Source: Semisulcospira habei (lineage: Eukaryota > Mollusca > Gastropoda > Semisulcospiridae). From it: a DNA stretch of 64,000 nucleotides. The notes beneath the pieces were generated by a model. That model did not search any database, had not been told where the DNA came from, and saw nothing but the letters and a program-made list of their open reading frames with translations. Each line of letters starts with the position of its first letter. The first letter of the stretch is position 1. The translations under genes and the position numbers were made by a program. The stretch lies in the NCBI GenBank assembly GCA_036245525.1, contig BTPG01000004.1, forward strand, positions 211,527,507 to 211,591,506. Direction: 5' to 3'. This document shows, piece after piece, positions 1-11,114 of the stretch.

Positions 1-1
1 G

Positions 2-143
2 TGTGTTGCTGCCTTTAAAACTTGTAGCAACCTAAAATGTCACATGATGATTCACAGTGAAGTAAATTCATACAAGTGCCAGGTCTGCTCTGCAAGCTTT
101 ACTCAGCTCGAAGCACTGAAGACTCACACCTGCAATCATACAG
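2..143 (+). CDS. C2H2 zinc-finger exon, upstream tandem copy (5' cut by window)
   Basis: The same exon end as 367-508, shifted by 365 bases, and followed by the same GT donor at 144. One finger residue differs (Arg to Cys). If both copies are spliced in, the protein gains an extra pair of fingers. Confidence 0.6.
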
Positions 144-252
144 GTAGGTTGATTTTATTTGTATCGGCACACATGCAGTAGCGAAAGTGGGTATATGTGA
201 GCCATCCATCATCTTGCTCCAAAATGTATTCTATACTGCATCAGAAAGGTAG

Positions 253-508
253 TCTGGTGAGCGTCCATTCAGCTGTACAGTGTGCCATATGGCGTTCAGG
301 CATTCATCGTCACTGAAGGCACACTTCCGGCAGCACACTGGGGAGAAGCCGTACCAGTGCACTTTGTGTGTTGCTGCCTTTAAAACTTGTAGCAACCTAA
401 AACGTCACATGATGATTCACAGTGAAGTAAATTCATACAAGTGCCAGGTCTGCTCTGCAAGCTTTACTCAGCTCGAAGCACTGAAGACTCACACCTGCAA
501 TCATACAG
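253..508 (+). CDS. C2H2 zinc-finger protein, single exon (partial gene)
   Basis: Reading frame with codons starting at 253. It shows a TGEKP-type linker (GERPF), then C-x2-C...H-x3-H fingers: a first finger around CTVCHMAF with its two His, a TGEKPYQC linker, a second finger (CTLCVAAF...HMMIH) and a third (CQVCSASF...HTCNH). C2H2 arrays usually bind DNA as nuclear regulators. The exon ends at a GT donor at 509. The acceptor at 251-252 and the donor phase do not match perfectly, so either the upstream exon has another phase or this copy is degenerate. No other exons of the gene were recognised. Confidence 0.7.
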
Positions 509-641
509 GTAGGTTGATTTTATTTGTATCGGCACACATGCAGTAGCGAAAGTGGGTATATGTGAGCCATCCATCATCTTGCTCCAAAATGTATTCTATA
601 CTGCATCAGAAAGGTAGTCAGTCGAAAGCCAAAGGTTGGTT

Positions 642-694
642 AGTTATTTGGGTTTAACGCCGAGCAGGCGACTAAGGCCATCTCACGGCGGGAT
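642..694 (+). repeat. short dispersed repeat (GTTTAACGCCGAGCAGGCGA type)
   Basis: The motif TTTAACGCCGAGCAGGCGAC followed by AAGGCCATCTCA occurs here and again at 6711-6762. No ORF is present. It may be a fragment of a SINE or of a larger repeat. Confidence 0.5.
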
Positions 695-1329
695 GGGTAA
701 AAATCTGGTCAGCCAGACTAAAAGCAAGATCGTAAGACAAGATGTAAATATAGATTAAAAATCTCAGGCTAAAATGTCGCACAATAAAAAAAATCAGCGA
801 TAAAAAATAAAGACATTCGTCATGAACATTATAAGCAAGTGTTAGATGGTGCATTAATGCCTGATTATCCAAACACGTTCTGGGCAGTGGGCAGATGTTC
901 ACATCTGCACGGGACATAGACGACCCCGCCCTCCACGAGTTGCCTGCTGCCTTGCAGGCCTGGCGCTTGGCTGCGGAAAGGCTAAGGGAGGAAACCCCTG
1001 ACATCAAAGCCCCCGTGTCTCCAGGGAAGGCTTTTGAGCCAGAGACTAGGACAAAAACAGTCTGATATAAAACCTACGACCCGAGGACAAAATGCCATCG
1101 TCCCAGCTTGCTAGGCCATGGCAGATGAACCAAGGGTTTAAAGGGTGGGGCCAGTACTGCGCACACTGCACTCCACCAAAAAGCTCCACCGCGCAGGCTT
1201 TAGGAAACGTCCACGGACCATGACACTAAGCAGAATTTGTGTTCTCAGTTTGTTTTGGCTTAAGAGGATCCACTGTATATTAATAACCAGACTGGCATAT
1301 TTTATGTATGCACAGTATGTTATTTTCTG

Positions 1330-2630
1330 ATGTGCACTGCAGGCGTCATTACATTTCTGAGGGAGAAGAACCAGCACATACACCTAGCTGGCTGCATCTG
1401 CCACCTGTTAAATTTGGCAGCCAAAAAGGCAACAAAGGCATTCCAAGGGGAATTCAACTTTGATGAGTTGTTGAGACAGATGGCTTGGTACGTCAACAAA
1501 AGTTCTGGGAGACAGCAACGACTCAAGCAGCACCAGATTAGGTGTGGCATGCCCCAGCTCCAGCAACACTGCCGGGCTACCCGGTGGCTGTTACTTGGTG
1601 CGTCCCTTCACGGACTTCTGCAACAGTGGGAACCATTGCAGAGTTTCTTCCAGGAAGAGTGCTGTAAGTAAAGCAAGCAGACTGAGGAAGGAACATCAAA
1701 GGAACTTGACAGCATGAAGAAAAGAGCAAAAGACTTCCTGAAGAGGCGGACTGCAAAACTATACACACTGTTCCTGAGTTTTGCTATGGAGATGTTTGAC
1801 CGCATCAACCAGGATATATGCAGCCAGAGGCTGCCTGCATTCACAGAGTTAACGTTAAACGATCAATATAATCTTCAGAAAGCTCATCCTCTGTTTTGTG
1901 AAACCCTTTGCCATGAACAATTGCTTGCTTGTGGATGTGGACTTCAGATCAAAGTACATCATCAAGAAAGGTAATGATCTGATGGTGGGTGAAGGTGCAA
2001 AACTCTTTATCAGTTCATGAGTTCTGTGTCTAAGTCTGTGGAACAGAAGTTCTATGAAGATGTTGTGTCATTCTACCATGCCACTTGTCAGTATGTACAT
2101 GAAGAAGAGACTGCAGAAAAGGATGACCCTCACCCAGCTGTGACTTTGTGGAACCATGCAGAGGTGACTGACCCAGCACTTCGAGCTACTGCATCATACA
2201 GCTCAGTGGAGTTCTTCACTTCAAGGTAAAAGTGCTTGAAACCTGCCTCTAGTGATAACCTTCAGCTGGAGTTTCTAGACTACCAGACCTGTGACTTGCC
2301 AGCAGATGTCAGCCTCAAGCTAGTGGAGGAACAGTGGTCAGACATTGCCAAGCTGAAAGATGTGAATGGATCACCAAGATTCAAGTTGCTGCCCCATGTT
2401 ATGCTGGGTATTGCTCATACCAGTAAGCAACGCAAGCTGTGAACGGGTCTTCAGTCAAGCACGCCGCACATGCACAGACTTTACGTCTTCAACTTGGACA
2501 ACAGCAGACAGAGGCCGTTCTTGTGCTGAAGACCAAGATGCAGGGGACTACCTGCTTTGACACTGTGTTGTCAGACAATTTGCTGCAGAAGTGCAAGTCT
2601 GCCACAGCTGAAGCTCTTGAAGCAGAGTGA
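1330..2630 (+). pseudogene. hAT-family transposase-like pseudogene
   Basis: Successive open segments in different plus frames (1330-1671, 1714-1974, 2017-2229, 2236-2442, 2366-2560) read as one protein broken by frameshifts and stops. The first has the CICHLLNLAAKK region. The last has the hAT C-terminal dimerisation signature: LLPHVMLGI, then in the next frame SNASCERVFS followed by RRTCTDF. hAT transposases move DNA with 8 bp target duplications. Some animal relatives are domesticated, but the several breaks here argue for a dead copy. Terminal inverted repeats were not found. Confidence 0.75.
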
Positions 2631-2639
2631 AGGAAGAAG

Positions 2640-3680
2640 CAGGAAGAAACAAAAGTTTAGCAGATATGTGGACTGATGCGGACTTTTTTTTTAATGTGTT
2701 GCTTCTTGGTGTATGAAGTGCAAGTCTGACACAGCTGAAGTTCTTGAAGCAGAGAGAAGGAAGAAATAAAAGTTTAGCAGACAGATGTGGATAGAATTGC
2801 AGGACTTTTTTATTTTTAATGTGTGGCTTCTTAGTGCACTACATTCCGTGAGGTAATTACTGAAGTTCCTCAGAAAATTACTGAAATTCTGATTTTCATT
2901 ACTGAAATTAATTTTTGGGGTTGGTAGCTCTGAATCCTGAAAAGCATGAGCTGGGTGTGTTGATGTGTTGATCGGCAAATCCTTGTGACACTTAAACTCT
3001 AAGTTTCAAAGTTCAATCAGGCGAGGGAAATCAAATACCTTGAATGTTGATATGTGAAACCATATAGATTTTTAATAATTCACTTTCAGGAAATGTTTGA
3101 TGATCTGAGGTGCGCAAAGCCAATTTTGTCTGAAATTCTAAAATCCAAATTTAGGGTGTGGGGATGGAAACTCATTTACTTTATCATGATTTTATTGTTG
3201 AATCTTGAAGGAATGAATATATTGAAGAAATGATAGATACTTGTAGGTGTTTGTCAATTTATGCGAGTGAATGTGTGTACTGTGTGTGCTTGGTACACTT
3301 ATTTGCAGACTAACTCGTAAATCTAAGTCTTCATTCATGCCATGCAAGCAAACATCATTTTATAAGATCTGAAAACAAAGGCATACATGTCAGCAGTTTG
3401 TGAACAGCACTACAGTTTACAGTCACTATTTCAATTGTGTTTTGACCACAGATGGCACATCTCTGAATGGATCCAATTTTCCAGAAAATAAGGGGCCACC
3501 TTGTTTGGAGGCCTACAACTAGACATCAGATCATGAGCTCACTCTTCTGATGGCTTTTCCGCAATGCCAAAGACTTAAAGAAACTTTCATTAAGGAGAGC
3601 AAAAAAATTGCACTTTTTTTTCCCCCCCATATGTCCTGAGAAGTGGGACATGCCAAAACAGAATACCTGCCATCTAACAA
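2640..3680. other. AT-rich spacer, no gene seen
   Basis: It holds a short local duplication near 2600-2640 and 2715-2800 (GCAAGTCTG..GCAGAG..GAAG..AGTTTAGCAG) just after the hAT relic. Otherwise no coding, RNA or repeat signal was recognised. Confidence 0.4.
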
Positions 3681-3699
3681 GCAGAAAAGAGAGTTTCGG

Positions 3700-4584
3700 T
3701 GTTCGTGCGCGGCTTTTCTCCAAGCCATGGTCAACAAGATGCTAGAAAAATTGCCTGTGATTTAACCTTTAGTGAGGATACTCTGCTGTCTCGACCCAAG
3801 GCTCATGGCTTTCATCCATGGATAAGAGAGCAGAAAATGAAAAGAAATTTGCCGGGTGCATGAATATCTTCTGCGAGGCTGGCAGGATCAAGGAGGAGGA
3901 GGTGGACACTGTGCTTTCTCAGTACGCCACCTTCCTTGATCATGTGCACGACCAAGGCCATGCAGACTTCACGCACTTCTGACTTCATGTCAAGTGATGA
4001 GAACCACAGACTTGACAGGCTTGTCCTTGAACACATGGGAGCAAAAGAGGAGTTTGCCAAGCTGTGGGCTGTTGTTCGACAACTGCTGCTGCTGTCCCAT
4101 GGCCAGGCTGCTGTGGAACAAGGATTCTCCGTCAACAAAGGAGACAAGCACAGACAACTTGACTCCCATGGGGTTGGTGGCAAGGCGTCAAATCCTGAGT
4201 CAAGTGCAACAGGCTGGTGGGGTGATGAAGGTCCCTATTACCAAGGGGTTGTTGCTGTCTGCTTGATCTGCCAGGACAAGATATACCCAGTACCTTGAGA
4301 AACAGAAGGATGTGAGAGCAAAGGTGAAGACAGGAGAGAAGAGGAAAGCCATGGAGGAGGCAGGCAGTGAAATGAAGGCAAAGAAAAAGCGCTTTGAGGG
4401 AGAGGATGATCATTTGTTCAAGCAGGCTGACAAAATTGCAGAAGAAGCTGAAGCAAAGGGAGCGCTGAGATTAATCACCCAGTCCAAAGCTCTGAGAAGC
4501 AAGGCAAAATCAAAACAAGATGACATCAGAAACATTGAAAAGCAGATCGAGGAAGAAATGGAGAAAATTAAAGACAGTTTGTGA
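3700..4584 (+). pseudogene. transposon-derived protein relic with coiled-coil C-terminus
   Basis: Segments in shifting frames. About 3735-3815 gives LVRILCCLDPRLM. About 3822-3983 gives an acidic helix ending in a stop. 3991-4150 contains LLLSHGQAAVEQGFSVNK. 4267-4584 gives a Lys/Glu-rich coiled coil with SAR..YTQYLEKQK at its start. The SHGQAxVExGFSVNK block and the trailing coiled coil recur in many uncharacterised, transposon-derived invertebrate proteins related to hAT C-termini. At least three frame breaks make it a pseudogene. The family assignment is from memory of the motif. Confidence 0.65.
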
Positions 4585-5023
4585 ATGCAAGAAACGTTAA
4601 CTGGAGGTTCGCCTGTGAACTGTACTTCTGCTTGTGGCTTTCTTCTACACAGCAAGCATTTCTTTGATTTTTCCTGATATTTCAGGCTACAGTTAGCTTT
4701 GGTTGTTATGCAAGGAAGTGAGACTTTTCTTGTTTAACTCACTAATAAGAATATTGAGACACAAAGAACTTGGTATTGGACTGAACTTTTAACTTCGGCA
4801 AAATATTTAACAATCAGCTTGGAAAGTCATTTGTGAACGTTTATGTTATGTTAGTTGAAGTTAAGGCTACTGAACATTATTTGAATCAATTAATGTTGTC
4901 GATGAGTGATTGTCCTTGAAATTCAGTATAGTTTCCTTAAAAACTTGAAGTTTGTGAGCAAATGTGTACGTATGAACCCTGCAATGGCTCCCAAATGTCA
5001 CATCAGTTACCGTGGAATGGCCC

Positions 5024-5061
5024 TATGATCAATTATCTCCTGCTGCAGGGTGTTGGGGCTA
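5024..5061 (+). repeat. remnant of hairpin element family A (right end)
   Basis: ATCTCCTGCTGCAGGGTG followed by TTGGGGCTAAA matches the right flank of family A copies such as 20360-20390. The 5'-truncated L2 copy follows directly, so that LINE appears to have landed in a family A element. Confidence 0.45.
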
Positions 5062-5556
5062 AAATCCGACCACATCACTCCCCTGCTCAAACTCCTTCAC
5101 TGGCTTCCCATCCCCCAACGCATCCAATACAAGATGCTGTCTCTCTGCTACAAATCCCTGAACAACTGCGCTCCTGCCTATCTCTCAAACTTACTTCACC
5201 CCTACACTCCTCCCCGCTCCCTCCGCTTAACCTCCACATCCAGCGCACCAAACTAAGCATTTTCGGCCCCCACTCCTTCTCAGCATACGGTCCATCCACC
5301 TGGAACACTCTCCCACCGTCAGAAACACTCTCTCTCCTCCTTCCTTCCAGTCCGCCCTCAAAACTCACCTCTTTCAACAGTTCTAGCACTATACCACCAC
5401 ACTCCCAACCCCAAGCTGACTGTCGTAATGTATTTCACTATTTGTGGTACATGAGTCGTCTAAAGCATGCGCATGCATGCGCGAGTTGTGAGTGCGCACT
5501 TAGAGTTATAATTATTATAAGATAAGCGCATTATATATACCGTAATTATTATTATA
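5062..5556 (+). mobile_element. 5'-truncated L2-like LINE, 3' end
   Basis: The plus strand encodes the RT C-terminal region HITPLLKLLHWLPIPQRIQ, with a frame break after PPRSL. The same sequence appears in the longer copy at 56314-59990. Both copies share a 3' UTR with a GCATGCGC run, TTATAAGATAAGCGCATTAT and a TAA-rich tail. This copy keeps only about 0.5 kb and is a dead-on-arrival insertion. Confidence 0.85.
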
Positions 5557-5689
5557 AATGGGTTAATAGTGCAATACCTTGGAGATGAGTTATCCCTCAT
5601 AAATTAGTCACTTGATTATCATTTGAATCAGACAGAGTGACTCGATTCAAGAGATAACAAAACTTAAAGAGGAGGCAGCGCATCTAAAG

Positions 5690-6225
5690 GTGATGCCCAC
5701 AGTTATACTGGCACTGCCCTGAGACAGGAGGCTGAGGGCATGATGGTCTATGCATCAATCTGTTCTGCAGCCCCTCCCCCCCACACCCCCGAAAAAAGTA
5801 ATCAACCACCAAGGCTCCTCAAATGCCATGGAGGTACAGATTGCCAAGGGTCTGTGGGCCAGGAGTGAAGAGAAAGGTCTGCGCTACACTGGCTTCCTGA
5901 CCAATAGGGACAGCAAGTCCTAAGATGTGGTGGCCATGCAGCCCTATTCTCAAACTCAGGATTGCATCAACCATGCCCATAAAATGATAGATGCTGCCTT
6001 GCTCAACATGGCGAAAGAAAAGAAACTTGGAGGGAGAGGTGCAGGTTCACTGACTCAAGCTGCAATATTATCGCTTTTCGATTCAAAATAATGCTGGAGA
6101 CATTGAGGCCATGAAGAATGCACTGTTTGCCACCCTCTTCCACTGCATGAGCTCAGATGAGTCTCATTATAACTGCTGCCCTGAAGACACATCCTGGTGT
6201 TTCTATCAAACAGCAGTAGCCAGAA
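5690..6225 (+). pseudogene. Mutator-like transposase-domain relic
   Basis: The stretch from 5813 reads GSSNAMEVQIAKGLWARSEE, followed by LRYTGFLTNRDSKS then a stop. Further on in shifting frames come DCINHAHKM, KKLGGRGAG.LTQA and, at about 6068-6222, YYRFSIQNNAGDIEAMKNAL then CPEDTSWC. This order (GSSxAME, GDSKS, CxNH, KLGGRG, GDxExMKxA, CPEGxxSWC) is that of the Mutator-like transposase domain common in invertebrate genomes. An internal stop and frameshifts show it is dead. Confidence 0.7.
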
Positions 6226-6282
6226 GCAGATATCCCATCACACGCAGAGAACGTTGCCATTGCTCAGGAACTTGTGCCTGTG

Positions 6283-6555
6283 CTTAGGCTTTCCAGGACC
6301 ATCTGCCTTCTAATGGCATTCAGCGGGCATATTTGGTGCAGACTGTGCATGCTTGTTGGGAGCGCCATCGACAGTCCACAGTGGTGATTTCCTTGAATGT
6401 GTTACAAATGTGCACTCAGAAAGCAACTATGGAAATGTGTCTTGTGGACCCAGATGATGAACTTGGGCTTTCCAGGACCATCTGCCTTCCATGGCATTTA
6501 ACGTATGTATTTAGTGCCGACTGTGATGCTTATTGGGAGCGCCATCAGCAGTCTC
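6283..6555 (+). repeat. local direct duplication (~90 bp units, ~178 bp apart)
   Basis: GGCTTTCCAGGACCATCTGC...GGGAGCGCCATC occurs at about 6287-6375 and again at about 6465-6552 with a few differences. No coding function was seen. Confidence 0.75.
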
Positions 6556-6710
6556 TACTGGCCTCTTTTTTGTTTGATGAATATTGAATTTGCAGATATT
6601 ATATATTACACTTTTTTGTCGTCATCTTCATTATGAGCATATGATTTAACAGCCTGTGTGCTGCACAATGTGATGGTAAATTATTATTACTATTATTACT
6701 TTAGTAGTTA

Positions 6711-6762
6711 GTTATTGGGGTTTAACACCGAGCAGGCGACCAAGGCCATCTCATGGCGGCAT
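6711..6762 (+). repeat. short dispersed repeat, second copy
   Basis: Matches 642-694: TTTAACACCGAGCAGGCGAC then AAGGCCATCTCATGGCGGC. Confidence 0.5.
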
Positions 6763-7007
6763 TACTTTAGTAGTACAGTAGTAGCAGTATACAACAAAGT
6801 CAGGTTTGTTTGGAAGTATGACATTTTTTTCAATTTCATTTTGTACGTTTAGGTGTATTCCAAGCACATGTGCTTGTGTCTGTGTGAGGGGAGGGTACAC
6901 TGGGTTTGGTGCTCTAATATGTATTATATTCTGTCAGTACATTACCTCTCAGATTTGTAACAGGCAGGACTTGTGTGTAAATGGCAATAAGCCAAAGAGG
7001 TTTTATG

Positions 7008-7087
7008 TTAACTCATTTGAGATGTGCCGCCTCTGGATACACGGCATAAGCCACGTAACCGGAGGCGGCACATCTGGAATGAGTTAA
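7008..7087. mobile_element. TTAA hairpin element, family C (80 bp)
   Basis: Starts TTAACTCATTTGAGATGTGC and ends with its near reverse complement and GAGTTAA. Inner arms GCCGCCTCTGG / CCGGAGGCGGC close on a small loop. TTAA is the piggyBac target duplication. Related copies are at 32936, 44578 and 46113. Confidence 0.75.
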
Positions 7088-7180
7088 ATCAGAAGACATC
7101 TGTTTATTGTTCAACTTCTCATATCTTGAAAGAAACAGCCGCAATGTCCCCCCCCCCCACCCACCCCCCCCCCACCCCAG

Positions 7181-7360
7181 TACTGCACGTACATGTTCAT
7201 GGACAAACTGACCATCCACACCATGGACAGGAGGCAAGCTGACCATAAATCCCCTTGGATGGAAAAGAAACTATTCAAAGTGGGGATGGTAGAGCTTACC
7301 AGCAAGAATGTAACTGTAAACATCAAGGAAGTGGTCACCGATGCACACTCTGGCTTGTGG
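7181..7360 (+). pseudogene. exon-like fragment of a DDE-transposase-related protein
   Basis: Exactly 60 open codons between an AG (7179-7180) and a GT (7361). They contain HTMDRRQADHKSPWMEKK and end near EVVTDAHSGLW. The pattern DKRxADxKSPxME...ITEVVTDAH recurs in uncharacterised transposon-derived invertebrate proteins, where the Asp of VTDA is a likely catalytic acid. Fragments at 8088-8175 and 8305-8455 may belong to the same gene. No full gene can be assembled. Confidence 0.45.
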
Positions 7361-7363
7361 GTA

Positions 7364-7551
7364 TTAACCCATTTAGCCCCAATGCCCTACAGCAAGTGAC
7401 GGATCAACTATGATGACAATTTAAGGGTAGTGACAGATTAGCTTGGCGGATCAGACGCCAAGCTAAAATCGCACGACCTGTGTATTATCATGGTCGATGC
7501 ATCTCCTGGAACTGGTACATAGCTGTCAAGTGACACCTCTAAATGTGTTAA
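7364..7551. mobile_element. TTAA hairpin element, family A, decayed
   Basis: TTAACCCATTTAGCCCCAAT at the left and GTTAATTC at the right. The core AGGGTAGTG..AGATTAGCTTGGCG / CGCCAAGCTAA is recognisable, but the right arm has been lost. It directly abuts the exon-like fragment ending at 7360. Confidence 0.65.
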
Positions 7552-7662
7552 TTCTTTACCTTCAGGGAGCGTGTCCTCTGGAGTCTTTGCTGCCTCTCAA
7601 GTTTGTCTTGATGTTAAACTGTCGACTTAAAAATTGTAGGTACATGCTATACTGTATTGAAA

Positions 7663-7965
7663 TCTTCAGTGCAAAGTTTGTCACTTGCACAAAGGAATTT
7701 ACAATGGAAAAAAGTTCAGCCAGGGCCTTTGAGAAAGCATCGTTATATCAGCCCATGTTACAGGTCAAGTTGACTGTACTAAGAAAATGGCTCTTTCCGT
7801 TAACACTCTGTGTGTCAGTAGCAGTTTTGGGTTGCTTGTCGGCAGCGGTATTTGTCGCAAGGGAATTTACAAACAAAGCAAAAAGTTCAGGTGGGGTCTT
7901 CGAGAAAGCATCATTATATCAGCCCATGTTGCAGGTCATGTCGACAGTCCTATGAGAATGGCTTC
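7663..7965 (+). repeat. local duplication of ~167 bp units with family F sequence
   Basis: GGAATTTACAA...AAAAGTTCAG..GAGAAAGCATC.TTATATCAGCCCATGTT.CAGGTCA appears at about 7690-7775 and again at about 7858-7945. Between them lies a TTAACACTCTGTGTGTCAGT block resembling family F. Confidence 0.7.
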
Positions 7966-7973
7966 TTCCATGA

Positions 7974-8065
7974 TTAACCCTGTGCGTGTCCATCGTAGTT
8001 TTTGTCAGGATGATTTCAACAGGAATCGTCATGACAAAAACTGTAAATGACATGCAAAGGGTTAA
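7974..8065. mobile_element. TTAA hairpin element, family F
   Basis: TTAACCCTGTGCGTG...AAAGGGTTAA, with arms around AGTTTTTGTCA / TGACAAAAACT. Same family as 14502, 44773 and the end of 55735. Confidence 0.6.
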
Positions 8066-8087
8066 ATTATTGGCTAATTCATTTCAG

Positions 8088-8175
8088 AGACAAAAGCCTT
8101 CACCTCAGTGGAGAAGATTGCAATGGACAAGTGCGTGATCACTGCCGAAGAGCACTTCTGCAGTTTCTACCCCCG
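8088..8175 (+). pseudogene. exon-like fragment, probably same transposon-derived gene as 7181
   Basis: Follows a TTTCAG and ends at GGTAAC. In one frame it reads TKAFTSVEKIAMDKCVITAE then EHFCSFYPR. The family was not firmly identified. A further open stretch at 8305-8455 (SHFNQDTVHLSEVMKYLDV) may be part of it. Confidence 0.3.
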
Positions 8176-8570
8176 GTAACACGTGTTTCGAACACCCCTC
8201 TTTGGGTCCTTTGACCAAACTTGATCTATGATCATTGGTCAATTTAATATACAATTCTCTCCCGTTACAGTGTTTTTCCCCCTACTTTTGTCCCAAGACT
8301 ACTTTTGTGGGGGCGCAGCGCATGGAGGCACCTGCTGTGTCATCCATCTCACATTTCAACCAGGACACCGTTCATCTGTCCGAGGTGATGAAATACTTGG
8401 ATGTGGCCCCTTCAACCATCCACAGGACTAGCAAGACAGCAAGGACTTGAAAAGTACAAAATGTGCAGAGCAAGAGGCCCAGCCAGATTGGAAGAGGCAG
8501 TGAAAAGACAAGGGCCTGTTGAAGTCGAGGGTGTCCGACCAGGAGGGTGCTGAGGGTCAAACACATGGTC

Positions 8571-8657
8571 CTGGGCTAGTTGCATGAGCGAGCTTATAGC
8601 GGCGCAAATGCTTAGTGGTTGGTGCAGGACTAAGCTAGCACATGCAACTGATCCCAG
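8571..8657. mobile_element. foldback element, family E
   Basis: CTGGGCTAGTTGCATGAGCG at the left and its inverted counterpart CATGCAACTGATCCCAG at the right. The interior is GCTTAGTGG..GGACTAAGCT. Copies at 34172, 41581 and 46524 share these ends. Confidence 0.65.
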
Positions 8658-8659
8658 GA

Positions 8660-10075
8660 ATGTTGGGACTTGCATAAACTGATGACTGAAAGCCTGCAGA
8701 ATGGTAATAATGACATCAGTTTATGCCATTTATGATCCATATGTCTCATTGCTTATAAAATCAGAAAAGCTCTGTATTCTCAAACTGTTTTCATTCAGAA
8801 CTGTACGTGGACGCAAATATCTCCTGTTTGGTTAGTGCACATAAAAGAAATTTTGCGAAAGTGTTTTAGACAGTTTGATCATTATGGTGACGCATGGGTC
8901 TGGTGATCGCAGCATTATTTTGGGAGTAATGGGTGTGCAAAAAAAATGTGTAACCCCCCTCCCCCCAGTAATCTGATGGTTGGCATAGATCTCTAAATTT
9001 ATAATGCATTGTACCAATTGTTTGTGCCGCAATCTGACCTTAACATGACCCCTGTATTTTTTAACTGAATTCATGTGGTTTGACTGACCATAATTGAGTA
9101 GAAAAACTGTTTTTTTTGAAAGTGCAGCAGCATATTACCCATCTACACACTCGCCAGGTCTAAACCTCTACACATCTTTTATGAAATTATTTGATTATTA
9201 TTCATTCATGACTATATTACACTGGTCAACCTATGGTCTGACCAACAATAATACTACACGTATTTCACAAAATGAGATGATTTACACATGCACTCTTTTT
9301 AACATAACAAAAGGAAAAAAATGGTTATAAATAACTGGTTCTAAAAATGTGCGTATGTAATCAGGTAAAATATCTCACTAACTTTTTTCAACAAAATGAA
9401 TTCACATAAAAGCACCTCACAATTTTCCATTCTTTAAGAAAAAACACAATTTTTTCCCTTGATTCAGTTATCAGTAGTACTTGATTGAAACTAATGATTA
9501 TTAAAATAATAAATAAAATATAATTATGAGTGAACAAAACTATTTGCACTTTACCTTGACTTGGCAAACCAGTCATCCTCTTCGCTTCCACATAAACTTG
9601 TGGAAATGGATCACAATTCACACACGCCGACACAGTCATGCACTGCAAGCTGGATCATGCGCAATATTGTTTTTCAAATTGAAAGGAAACATTGCATATC
9701 ACAGTGACACAAGTTTGCACCAGAGTAATTTGCAAACTTTTCTTTTTCCATTGCACTGTTCTTTAAAAAAATAAATAAAATATTTTTTTTAAAAACAAGT
9801 TCAACCTATTACCACTGTGAATTGCAAGGTTTCACTTCCTGTGCAGAGTTTTCATTCCACAGAAAATGTTTGTGTGCTGGACCTGTGTGCAAATCTACGC
9901 CAAACTGTGATTTGCAACTGATTTTTCCCACTGTTTATCCAAAGAGTCCATTTCTCCTTTTCAGCTTCTGCCGTTGTCTCTACACATGAATAAATTAAAT
10001 AAACCCCTTGTGCATGCAGCCACAGTACCACTGACTGCCCGCTCAAAGGGGGGGGGGGGGGGGGGGGCCTAAAAC
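8660..10075. other. intergenic, AT-rich, nothing recognised
   Basis: No coding or RNA gene signal. It contains short C and A/T runs and ends in a run of about 20 G (10048-10067), just 3' of the minus-strand membrane-protein gene. Confidence 0.4.
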
Positions 10076-10109
10076 ATGATTACTTGCCTTCTAAAAATGA
10101 CAGATCTTT

Positions 10110-10930
10110 TCAGAGATGCCCAAGTTCAGTTGAGGTACTATCGTCCATTCCGTGGGGCATGGGAGATGCAATGCGAGGCATGTAGCCCCCTCCAGGCTTG
10201 TAGTCCATCCCAGAAAAGGGTGAGTAACCCCCACCCTCAGCATCATGCCCCATCCCACCCCCTTGGCGCCCATAACCACCCCCTTGGCCAACTCCCATCC
10301 CCACATACTGAACTTGACCTGGAATTCCCACCCCAAAATTAGCCCCCATCCCTTGCCCCTGTAACCCTGGACCAGCTCCTTGTGAGTAAATACTGGCTTG
10401 ACTATGCACACCAGCCTGACCTTGCATGCTGGATTGCCCTTGAAAACCACTTTGTCCTTGAAACCCAGTCTGTCCTTGAAATCCACTCTGACCTTGAGTA
10501 CCGGTCTGTCCTTGAACACCGGTCTGGCCCTGCAATTGCATACCACTTTGTCCTTGAACACCGCTCTGGCCCACACCACCACTGAGACTCTGTCCCACCA
10601 CTGCTTGCCCATGTCCTTGAGAATAATCCCCGCCCGCACCTTGAGATCTCGTCAGTGTCCCGAATCCACCTTTATTTCCATCACTACCAGCCATCATCCC
10701 TGTTGGTGGAGGAGCCGGGGTGGGGGGTGAGGTTGATGAAAATCCTGTCGGTCCATGTTCAGAACTTGGCCCAGAGGCAGAGGAAGCATGTGAAGACTGG
10801 GAGTTGGGCATGTAGGCGGGGAGGGGCGCGTAGCCGATGGGGTAGGGAGGGGTATAAGCGTTCGGAGGTATGGAGGGGTAGGGGTGTTGAGGTTGGGGTA
10901 GGTGCTGGTGCTGCCCCATGTTCATACCAC
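10110..10930 (-). CDS. single-pass membrane protein, terminal exon: Gln/Gly-repeat cytoplasmic tail
   Basis: About 272 residues from the acceptor AG (10932-10931) to a stop at 10110. The first two bases complete a Gly codon split with the exon at 14605-14922, so the phases agree. The sequence begins with a Pro/His/Gln/Tyr-rich stretch, then about 12 near-copies of a GQxGxQ hexapeptide (an 18 bp minisatellite), then a Gly-rich region and a short acidic end. The tail is low in lysine and looks disordered. No known domain was seen. The overall plan of one membrane segment, juxtamembrane cysteines and a P/Q/Y-rich tail recalls Shisa, WBP1/VOPP1 or CYYR1 adaptors, but I cannot assign it. Confidence 0.7.
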
Positions 10931-10951
10931 CTATGGACCAGAAAATAAATT

Positions 10952-11114
10952 TTAACTCATTGTGCCCAAGGAACGAAATACCCACATTTTGGAGTTATCC
11001 TCCGAGGACTGCATTACAATTTAGGAGACAGGTCGACCATGATAGTTCAAAGTATCATGGTCGAGCCATATCTTGCTGGGTGTATCACGGACAGATTGAT
11101 TGTATATTGCTTAA
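10952..11114. mobile_element. TTAA hairpin element, family A-like, core deleted
   Basis: TTAACTCATTGTGCCCAAGG...GACCATGATAGTTCAAA then GTATCATGGTCGAGCC...GCTTAA. The outer stem remains but the GGTGCCAGAATAG core is gone. It lies 20 bases upstream (in the gene's sense) of the membrane-protein exon at 10930. Confidence 0.55.

Larger units (their letters stand above)
1..619 (+). repeat. 365 bp tandem duplication carrying a zinc-finger exon
   Basis: Bases 1-254 are repeated almost exactly at 366-619, an offset of 365. One visible difference changes a codon from Arg (second copy) to Cys (first copy) in the Lys-Arg-His part of a finger. The duplicated unit contains the end of a C2H2 zinc-finger exon, its donor site and about 110 bases of intron. 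The first copy is cut by the window edge, so more upstream copies are possible. Confidence 0.9.

Noticed and set aside
10398..10730. Plus-strand frame rich in Leu/Thr/Ser across the Gln/Gly tail
   Set aside because: Antisense of the minisatellite in the membrane-protein exon, whose minus frame joins in phase to an upstream exon.
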